From Beaufortia kweichowensis (Eukaryota; Chordata; Actinopteri; Cypriniformes; Gastromyzontidae), in contig CM032805.1 of NCBI GenBank assembly GCA_019155185.1, forward strand, positions 767,501 to 831,500: a stretch of 64,000 nt of DNA, in the 5' to 3' direction. The notes below the pieces were generated by a model. The model searched no databases and was not told where the DNA came from. It worked only from the letters and a program-made list of their open reading frames with translations. This document shows, in pieces, positions 56,111 to 64,000 of the stretch; position 1 is the first letter of the stretch, and each line of letters starts with the position of its first letter. Made by a program: the position numbers and the translations under genes.

Positions 56111-57028
56111 AACAGAATCGTGTAAAAACTGAAAAAACCTTCACATAGTAAATAAGTGTATTATGTATTATCTTGGTTAACTGTGTTTTGTACACAAAGA
56201 CACAAAGCGGATTTATATTAACAGTATATAAATAGTATATATATATTTTATATGATACATTTTTATATATTTTTAGCAAAATATACAGCTTAGAATTGTA
56301 CATTATACAAAACCTGTATCTTTATGTATATGAAATTTCCTGGCAACCACAGCTTTTATTGGTTTTTCAACATTAAAAACAACATATTTTTTACAAACTT
56401 GCAGAATGTTGGATGTAGAAAACACAATGTGAAATCATAAAAATCATTTTGTTTTCCATTGTACGAATGTCACTCCAGGTCTCCAATGATGGATGAAGAT
56501 CTAAGACTCTTAGTAATCTTGAAGATGGACAGCTTCAACTTCAAAATAAGATACCTCAAAAGAGAACATACAGAACTGAGACAAGATCTTGATGTAGATG
56601 TTGTGTAACGTGATGCTTCTGGAAGTTTATCTATATCAAAATACCTCAGGGTGGATCATTAGAAAGAAAGCACTGAAGGGTCTGGAGGATCTCAGGATTG
56701 ACTGAGAGAGATGCAGATCTATCTTATCCCACGTTGAGATGGCTTGTTGTCACGTAATTGGCTTTACGGTCTGCAGGCAACAATCCCACCTGAAACAACT
56801 CTATCAAGCCACACGTCAACAGGTACAAGATCTATTCTCCCATCTTTGACCGCAATCTAACAGGATCAGGATTTTTTATTGTGACTGATGTGATGAGAAT
56901 TTGTATATTTCTCTTCAGGTATTTGGTTTTTAAAGACTCGTCTGTGGTCTAGATTCACATTTAGTGTCATGGCAATAGCAACGCCAAGGTCATAGGATTG
57001 GACATACTCACAAAAAAGTGTATAGTGT

Positions 57029-57380
57029 AATGCAATGTAAATCACTTTGGATAAAAGTGTCTGCCAAATGCATAAAAAATAAAAATGCAAAATTCCAAAC
57101 AAGTTGAAGTTTATTTGTATAGCGCTTTAACAATGTAGCACTGTTTCAAAGCAGCTTTACAGCAGAATATAAATATAAAAGCTCATTTAATAACTAATAT
57201 CTAATATCACTAATATCTAATATCAGCGGTCTCCTAGTGAGCACTCCAACACGGCGACGGTGGCAAGGAACTCCATTAATGAATGTATATATATATATAT
57301 ATATATGGAGAAAAACCCTTGAGAGAACTCAGACTCACTTGGAGGATCATTTCTCCTCTGACGCGTCACAGCTGCAGTCA
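57029..57380 (+). repeat. cluster of common fish interspersed repeats
   Basis: Two pieces. At 57029-57075, CACTTTGGATAAAAGTGTCT then GCCAAATGCAT is the inverted TTTATCCAAAG phrase. At 57108-57360, GTTTATTTGTATAGCGCTTT, TTTCAAAGCAGCTTTACAGC, GGCGACGGTGGCAAGGAACT and GGAGAAAAACCCTTGAGAGA form a long, well-preserved version of the repeat seen at 7036 and 59352. An (AT)n run at 57285-57306 lies within it. Confidence 0.7.
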
Positions 57381-58156
57381 GTAGTTTGATAAAAATTATT
57401 TGATTTAAAGTCGTGTACTAAATTGAATAAAAGTCGTGTAGGTCTGAGTTTTGAGTTGATCTGGATTATTAGTTGTGATTGAATTTAACAATGTGTTTGT
57501 GTGTTTGGTAAACTAGGTAGTAGTTAAATTTTATACAGGCTTAAATATTCTACAGTAAAGGATTGTTTTGCCGGGATGACTGAGTTGACTGAGTGCAGCT
57601 ATAACATCAAACTGATGACATAGACAGAAAAGAAGTAGTTCATTAGTCAAAGTTAAATAGTTAAAGAGATTAGCATAAATACTGTTTAGCATTATCATTA
57701 ATGTAGTAACTAGAATTAGCATTAGCTATAATGAGTGCAGGTTCTCCTGGGGGTCGCCTCCTTCTGACAGATCCAACGTCAGGTCAGGGTATGGACTGGA
57801 TACAACCTCGGAATAATAAGAAACAAGAGCAGAATTTAAAGCGCATGTTCCAAACTTTCTTCTTCTTCTACTTTTGGCTGTTCCCTTTTAGGGGTCGTCA
57901 CAGCAAATCACCTTTTTTCATCTAACTCTATCCTTGGCATCCTCAACATGTTCCAAACTTTATATGTTTATATTATGAGCAATATTGTATATGAATATTT
58001 AGGTCATTCCTACAATTTTAAAGAGACTTGATAACTCAATAAGATGAATTCATTATCATTTTTCTCAGTAAAATCACTGCTCAATTCACTCAAAATGATG
58101 GACATGAGAAAATATGATCCATCAATACTGTATAAAACATGCTCACGCTACGCAAT
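57381..58156. other. AT-rich non-coding stretch
   Basis: Nothing beyond repeat debris (57720-57800 continues typical repeat-adjacent text). No gene recognised. Confidence 0.4.
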
Positions 58157-58361
58157 CTCACGGGAATTTGTACATATTTTACGAGTTGGCTAATTCGTAC
58201 AAATTCATACGATCTCATTCGTACTTTTTAGTATGATTTGTCTTCTCCCCAGTGATGTTAAGGACAGGGGAGCTTTTTTTAGCAATCGTATGTTTATGAG
58301 TTACATCGTACAAATTCGTACGAATTAGCCAACTCATATAATACGTACGATTTCCCGTGAG
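58157..58361. mobile_element. palindromic MITE, CTCACGGGAA ends
   Basis: Begins CTCACGGGAATTTGTACA and ends, inverted, CTCACGGGAAATCGTACG. The arms continue with the GAGTTGGCTAATTCGTAC motif on both sides, leaving a centre of about 90 bases. The element is 205 bp, non-coding, and of a palindromic type frequent in cyprinid DNA. The flanking target duplication was not resolved. Confidence 0.75.
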
Positions 58362-58454
58362 AATTTCACATGATCAATAATAAATAAAAAATACAACATT
58401 GCAAATGTTGCGGGATTTACCTCAGCATTAGCTGTTAGCATTATTGGTTAGCAT

Positions 58455-58730
58455 ATGGTTTTTATCATACTAATAGTTCAGATGTCAATATTTGCTGGTT
58501 CTCTCTCAAAGTTTTTACATTTACATTTATTGATTTAGCAGACGGTTTTATCCAAAGCAACTAACAAGAGGGACTCATTGCAGCACCCGAGGGGCAATAA
58601 CCATCAATATTCCTCCTAAATGAACACATGAAAATTAAAATAAAATAACTATTTGATGTTCTTTGAAGAGTAATTTCTTCTTCATTTGTCTTTGTTTTTA
58701 GCGTCTGCTAAATGAATAAATGTTTATGAA
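58455..58730 (-). repeat. unclassified interspersed family, copy F, with nested fish repeat
   Basis: The family reads inverted (TTTTATCATACTAATAGTTC, GATGTCAATATTTGCTGGTT, CCTAAATGAACACATGAAAA, ATTTGATGTTCTTTGAAGAG). Between its parts, 58513-58610 is a TTTATCCAAAGCAACTAACA repeat with GCAGCACCCGAGGGGCAATA. The younger repeat therefore seems to interrupt the older one. A GCGTCTGCTAAATGAATAAA piece follows at about 58700. Confidence 0.65.
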
Positions 58731-59349
58731 GTAACCATCAGCTTTGATTTTGGTTTGTTTGAAACTGAAGAATATTTAAGAGTGAAGGTATGTTTCATCA
58801 CACACACACACTGATGTTGTAAGTGATGTATGAATCAAAGATCTTTGCCTTCAATGAAACCTGATCATATGTGGTCACAGGAGACACATCTGATCTACAT
58901 GTTAAGAGCAGGTGTGCCGCTCTGCCAGGTGTTAAAGATGATCTATCTCAGATGACCGCCTGTGATCGGATCACCAGGTGTAAGTCTTGACTTTCTGCCC
59001 AGAGACTCATACAAAGATTTTAAACATCTCCCATATTCTGTTTCCTCTGTATAGTGCAGGAATTCATTCATGTTACATGTGCCTGATTTTATATCTGTGA
59101 CTTATTTACAACATACTGTATCGTTGACTTTAGACTGATTATTTAATCAATTTTTCAATCAGTCTTGTTTGCAAGTAAAAATATGTACACATACTTATAC
59201 AACATACATTTAATTGAAAAGCAACACTGTGTAAGATGTTTTTCAGGCTGAGAAAAGTATGCTGTTAGTGAGCCAAAAAATAAAAATCTCTTGAAATCTC
59301 TTGTAATCTTTAAAATCTTAAAAATAAGATGGGAAATTAGAGAAATGGT
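58731..59349. other. non-coding stretch
   Basis: No gene recognised. About 58860-59000 (GGTGTTAAAGATGATCTATC, GATCGGATCACCAGGTG) may be a small repeat, not placed. Confidence 0.35.
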
Positions 59350-59435
59350 TTAATTCAATTCAATTTTATTTGTATAGCGCATTTTCACGTTCACTGTACC
59401 AAAGCAGCTTTACAGGTATTGAAAAAGTCAGTGGT
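59350..59435 (+). repeat. common fish interspersed repeat
   Basis: TTCAATTCAATTTTATTTGT, ATAGCGCATTTTCACG and CCAAAGCAGCTTTACAGGTA: a short, well-preserved copy of the repeat at 57108. Confidence 0.7.
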
Positions 59436-59799
59436 TTAGTCTAAACGAAACCACAAAGTATTATACTCTGTAGCTTTATGTGCTGTGTATTTTAATAAGC
59501 ATTGGACCAAATGTGCCCAAATATAAAATAAGTACTTGTGTTCTCTGCACAGGCACAGCTAAACTACAGTGTGATCCATTAAAGAAACACTACATAAGCA
59601 TTTTGAGATTAGTTAACATGTCCTAGCAAGTTATAGCATGCTTGATTGTTCTCTATTAGTGTCTGATTGTGGCTGGATACATCCCAGGAACATTCCTGCA
59701 GAGAATAATGTCTATTTATATCATGAAGTGAAATTAGTAACACTAAAAATATTGTAATGCTTTAGGCCTCCAAAAACCCAGACAAATTGTTGCAAGTTT
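59436..59799. other. non-coding spacer
   Basis: Nothing recognised before the 25-bp minisatellite. Confidence 0.4.
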
Positions 59800-60865
59800 T
59801 GTGAAGGATGTGGGTTGAGAGTGTTGTAGAGGATGCAGGTTGCAAGTTGCATGGAGGTTGCGGTTTGAGAGTGTCGTGGAAGGTTGAAGTGTCATTGAGC
59901 ATGCAGGTTCTGCGTTGTTAGTGTCTTGGAAGATGTGAGTTGCGAGTGTCGCTGAGAATGCGGGTTGGAGTGTCATTGAGGATGCGGGTTGCAAGTGACG
60001 CTGAGGATGCGGGTTGCAAGTGTCATTGAGGATGTGGGTTGCAAGTGTCATTGAGGATGCAGGTTGCAAGTGTCATTGAGGATGTGGGTTGCAAGTGTCG
60101 CTGAGGATGCAGGTTGCGAGTGTCATTGAGGATGCGGGTTGCAAGTGTCGCTGAGAATGCAGATTGGAGTGTCATTGAGGATGCGGGTTGCAAGTGTCGT
60201 TGAGGATGCGGGTTGCAAGTGTCGTTGAGGATGCGGGTTGCGAGTGTCGTTGAGGATGCGGGTTGCGAGTGTCATTGAGGATGCGGGTTGCGAGTGTCAT
60301 TGAGGATGTGGGTTGCGAGTGTCATTGAGGATGCGGGTTGCGAGTGTCGTTGAGGATGCGGGTTGCGAGTGTCGCTGAGGATGCGGGTTGCAAGTGTCGC
60401 TGAGAATGCAGATTGGAGTGTCATTGAGGATGCGGGTTGCAAGTGTCGCTGAGGATGCGGGTTGCACGTTTCATTGAGGATGCGGGTTGCGAGTGTCGTT
60501 GAGGATGTGGGTTGCGAGTGTCATTGAGGATGCGGGTTGCGAGTGTCGTTGAGGATGCGGGTTGTGAGTGTCGTTGAGGATGCGGGTTGCAAGTGTCGCT
60601 GAGGATGCGGGTTGCAAGTGTCGCTGAGAATGCAGATTGGAGTGTCATTGAGGATGCGGGTTGCAAGTGTCGCTGAGGATGCAGGTTTCGTTGAGGATGC
60701 GGGTTGCAAGTGTCGCTGAGGATGCGGGTTGCGAGTGTCATTGAGGATGCGGGTTGCAAGTGTCATGGAGAATTCGGGATGCAAGGTTCATGGAGGATAC
60801 GGGTTGTGGGTTTCCAGTGCCGAGGAGGATGCAGGCTGAGAGACTCGTGGAGGATGCGGGTCATG
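59800..60865 (+). repeat. 25-bp minisatellite with higher-order spacing
   Basis: The unit is GAGGATGCGGGTTGC, then (A/G)AGTGTC(A/G)(C/T)T, about 40 copies. A 24-base variant GAGAATGC(A/G)G(A/G)TTGGAG recurs at 59954, 60153, 60402 and 60626. The gaps of 199, 249 and 224 bp equal 8, 10 and 9 units when one base is lost per variant. The left edge (59800-59950) is degenerate. Frames through it on the minus strand cycle through three phases and are not genes. Confidence 0.93.
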
Positions 60866-62111
60866 AGTGCACACAAAAAATCTCTTTACACAAACTCAAA
60901 TTATAAAACTGGATGGCATGCAACTTATCATACAATTTGATACATTTTTAAATTTTTGTTGTCGTCATGTGGCAAGGAGAAAAAACAGCAAACCACTGTG
61001 AACCTAATAACTTGGGAGTGTTTGAGATTATGATGCCGTAACCAACTTTTCTACTTCATCTAGCAGAAACACCAGGACGATGAGTTGTACATCTCACCAG
61101 CGGTCTAAAACACAATCCGCTTGTTCCCCACATACACACTGAGGTCCAGAAACATGGAGACATGGATCAGGAATGCTGATTGGATGTTATTCTGTCCAGA
61201 GGGTGAATCATGAACGTTTGATGAAACTCAAACAGCACCAATGTAAGCAAAGCAGTGATGAGAAACACCAAACGCTGTCAAAATGTTGAGATGTGCAGTC
61301 AAAACTACAGCTGTGGATAGTTTTTTAGGGCTAACTGTTTCTCTCTCTCTCGTAACACCCCCACCCCCTCTACTCGGTGCTTGTAAGAGCTGCATTACCT
61401 GCGCCTTAATGCGCTCCAGACAGCCTTGCTTCCTAATGACTCTCTTTGCTCTGAGCTTTTCCGGCCAAGACTGTGGCCACAGGCCACACATGGTAACCAG
61501 ACAAACACACACACAGGCACCTGATAAGAGCACTCACAAACTCACAACCGTCTGAAACATCCAGAAATGGTAAATCAGAAGGTCCTGCCAGAGCTCCAGT
61601 GTCTGGTCTTTATTAAACCCTCCATCTATTTCTGCTAAGCGGAGAAGAGAAAACAGCACAATGACCTTCAAATAAACCTGTGGGCAATAACAAGAGTTTA
61701 ACTCATCTTATTCTGTCAGTCTGTGTTAAAAGGGTAGTTCACAGATAAATGAACATTCTGGCATTATTAAACCTACTGCATTTCTTAAAATGTGTAATAT
61801 GCAATGACACACATCACATGAGTTTGACTTGAAGTTTTACTTTCAAAATGACAAATAAAGCAGAACTTATATTATCCGCAATAAAATGTCTTTTCCACTG
61901 AATTTTATTTGATATGTTATATAGCTGGATTCCACTCTTCCATCTCAAACATGTGATGTAATGAGGTCATGTGACAACAGAGTGGAGTAGGCAATAAGCT
62001 AGTATTTTTATTGAATAGCCATGTTGCATCATGTCTTCTAAAACATTTCAAATCAATGTTTCATGTCTAATAATTTACTCATGTGTCAAGTCACTTTTAA
62101 CACAGAATAAA
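60866..62111. other. non-coding stretch
   Basis: About 61330-61510 is a CpG-moderate, low-repeat segment (TTACCTGCGCCTTAATGCGC) that may be conserved. A common fish repeat remnant (AAAGGGTAGTTCACAGATAA) lies at about 61725-61785. No gene seen. Confidence 0.4.
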
Positions 62112-62190
62112 CCCGCTGAGGATGCGGGTTGCGAGTGTCATTAAGGATGCGGGTTGCAAGTGTAGCCGAGGATGCGGGTTTCAGAGTCCT
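62112..62190 (+). repeat. outlying copies of the 25-bp minisatellite
   Basis: Three units (GCTGAGGATGCGGGTTGCG, TAAGGATGCGGGTTGCAAG, CCGAGGATGCGGGTTTC) sit about 1.25 kb from the main array at 59800-60865 with unrelated sequence between. This implies dispersal or an insertion that split the array. Confidence 0.9.
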
Positions 62191-62717
62191 CAGCTCACAT
62201 CAGGGTCCTTATAGCTCTGTCGGGATGCGATAACACTGACTGACACTGTACATTATCCCTTGGTATTATACTGTAAGTGTCATGGTTCATGCTGAAGTAT
62301 TGCCTCCGGCCAGCAGAGGGGGCACATTTTAGCCCCATTTCAAAGGCTGTCATGTTGATAAACTGAACTTTTCCACACACAGCTGTGATGTGTTCATCTC
62401 ACAATACACACGTAACGTTGACGTTTTTATGCATGGGCTGTTTAATGAAGCGTCAGGGCACAACATCAAACCCGTGTTCATCACACCAGCAATCCAGCTG
62501 TCTTCTCTAAAACATCCCGACTGATATTTGACTGTTCCTCCCTGCTTTCGTTTCTTCTCCTGTAAAATTTTTCACATTTGTTTCATATTTGGCCTGAACA
62601 TCTGCTCGCGTCCCTGCGGAGGGATCAGACTGACCTTTAGTTTCAGCTAGCTGACTGTACAGTATCAAAGAAGATTAAAAGCATATAGAACCAAGTAATG
62701 GGCTAATGCTGCTATAC
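62191..62717. other. non-coding stretch
   Basis: No gene recognised. A GCCAGCAGAGGGGGCAC phrase near 62309 resembles short words found at repeat ends. Confidence 0.4.
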
Positions 62718-63030
62718 TATTTAGTTTTTTAAAAGAATAATTCACCCACAAATGTCAAAATCGTATTTACTCACCATAATGTTGTTCCAACAATGTCTCT
62801 CAACATTCTTGATTTAAAAAAAATTGTGCCAAATGATAGAAATCATTCATTTTTGGCTGCATGGATGGATAAAGAATCTTTAATATCTGCAAAACCATTT
62901 TGTTCTTAGTAGTGTTCTTTAGGCTACAGAAAGAAAGAAGCGGTTCCTTTAGGAGCCGTCGGCTGTTATTTGGAGAGGCAAAAATGTTTTTTTCTATGGT
63001 ATTGCTGTGAAAAACCTTTTGAAGCATCTT
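62718..63030 (+). repeat. adjacent common fish repeat and GGTTCTTT-type MITE remnants
   Basis: AAGAATAATTCACCCACAAA, then TTTACTCACCATAATGTTGT (62730-62790), is the frequent fish repeat seen inverted at 55150. It is followed by AAAGAATCTTTAATATCTGC, AGCGGTTCCTTTAGGAGCCG and CTATGGTATTGCTGTGAAAA, a relative of the element at 35725. Confidence 0.6.
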
Positions 63031-64000
63031 TATATCAGAGCATTGCAGTAATGTTGAAAGAATGTTTTATTAACATTACATGTCTACTTTCTAAAATGTT
63101 GATCAAAAAACTTTCACAAAAAAACAACATTCAGAAATAATGTTTTCATAACTTAACAGTAATGTTAACAAAACGCAATTACAACATATTTGTCTTAGCT
63201 GGCCTATTCATCATATTAAAATTGTATTGAATTTTAACCCTTTATTGGGTCTGTTCATCTATCACATGGCTTCAAAAAATATGAAATACGCACAGGTGTC
63301 AGTTTATCTGCCAACCTTTGGCACTTACAGTTACACAGATAAAAATATGAGCATAGCCATGATGGCGAGTAAGCTCATTGAAATAAATGATTTAAAACAT
63401 GTAATAAAGCACATGCTCTGACATGAAAGATCCTCAATTCTAGATTATTTCATCTAGATTATTCCTTCATCAAGTCACTTTAACTTTGTAGTTAAAATGG
63501 GCACACACCCTCAGTCTGAGCCTGCATCACGGCTCGGTCCGTATCCCCATAACCTCCGCTGACACATCAAAGCCCCGTCTGCCCACAGAGGCACAGCAGG
63601 GCCTGGGGAATCACGGGAGACAAAGGAAGCAATTAAGAGATAAAGATCACTCCGAGATATGACATTTCATCCCAGGCGGATCCGATGGTCACACTCCTTT
63701 CAGAGAAAGAATACCAGCAGAAAAAAGGAAAAGGGTGGGAATTACACCTCCCCCCACCGTTTCCCTCCGGTCTGTCTGCAAACATGAGAAAAGCTCGACT
63801 GCTCCCAACTAAACTGTTTATTATGCCCGTCCGCATACACAATTGTGTAAAAGACAGATACGGTGTCTAACGAGGACACATTTACTGCGGTAAATCGCTT
63901 TTACTTTCCTAGATTTTCATTTGAAAATCAAAGGAAGTGGAATAAATAAGCGTTCTATTGTGGATCTAATTGCCCTCGGATCGAGTGACAGCTCTTGTTT
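63031..64000. other. non-coding stretch; candidate conserved block from about 63480
   Basis: 63031-63480 is AT-rich with nothing recognised. From 63490 to the window edge the sequence is CpG-bearing and free of repeats (CACGGCTCGGTCCGTATCC, AATCACGGGAGACAAAGG). It includes a palindromic ATTTTCATTTGAAAAT at 63914-63929 and TGACAG (a MEIS/TGIF-type word) near 63986. It may continue beyond the window. Confidence 0.35.

Larger units (their letters stand above)
54045..57028. other. non-coding stretch
   Basis: No gene recognised. A CpG-bearing block at 55380-55870 includes a GATA cluster (separate entry). Repeat debris at 55150-55222 and 55920-56110 is listed separately. About 56400-56830 has no assigned identity. 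Confidence 0.4.

Noticed and set aside
59743..60784. Minus-strand frames with NPHPQRHLQPASS-type repeats
   Set aside because: A 25-bp unit read in three successive phases; a minisatellite artefact.
62309..62325. CTCF-like word CCAGCAGAGGGGGCAC
   Set aside because: Spacing inside the core is off by extra G bases compared with the CTCF consensus, and such words are common at repeat ends.

Overview
This window looks like intergenic and intronic DNA from a teleost fish, most likely a cyprinid relative (carp or zebrafish lineage). The evidence is a split vertebrate gene with short GT-AG introns and a poly(A) signal, a very sparse coding density, long dinucleotide arrays, and many short non-autonomous DNA-transposon remnants of kinds familiar from cyprinid genomes. 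The species is an inference. Nothing bacterial or viral is seen.

Only one gene is convincingly supported: an eight-exon FAM98-family gene on the + strand (CDS 39722-44091, 356 codons plus stop). Its reading phase is consistent across all eight exons. It reads most like FAM98B, a subunit of the RTCB/DDX1 tRNA-ligase complex, with a short C-terminal RGG/YDR tail. Seven introns are inferred. Six have GT-AG borders. Intron 6 keeps frame only if it starts with GC. The 2.4 kb first intron carries a transposon-like element blown up by a 42-bp minisatellite of about 43 units.

Layout: 1-39.3 kb has no recognisable gene. AT-rich DNA alternates with GC- and CpG-richer blocks (about 4.0-5.4, 9.6-10.4, 11.6-13.0, 20.2-22.2, 26.0-28.4, 30.8-31.6 and 32.2-33.3 kb) that look like conserved non-coding elements. 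Arrays sit between them: CA-rich (7.2 kb), GA (14.4 kb), a 50-bp satellite (16.2-17.7 kb), TG/AG (19.2 kb), CT (28.5 kb) and CAAGAC-type (34.9-35.7 kb). Two hAT-type elements keep 8-bp target-site duplications (25.4 and 37.8 kb). An unclassified interspersed family is seen in six copies.

44.2-64 kb is again gene-free, with a truncated Tc1-like end (45.6 kb), a CT array (53.6 kb), a palindromic MITE (58.2 kb), a 25-bp minisatellite with higher-order spacing (59.8-60.9 kb) and further conserved-looking blocks at 50.3-51.3 and 63.5-64 kb.

The arrangement resembles a gene desert of candidate long-range enhancers with one housekeeping 'bystander' gene inside. In mammals FAM98B lies in the same broad region as SPRED1, RASGRP1 and MEIS2, so a MEIS2-type regulatory landscape is a testable guess and no more. 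The long reading frames over repeats are low-complexity artefacts and are not called as genes.
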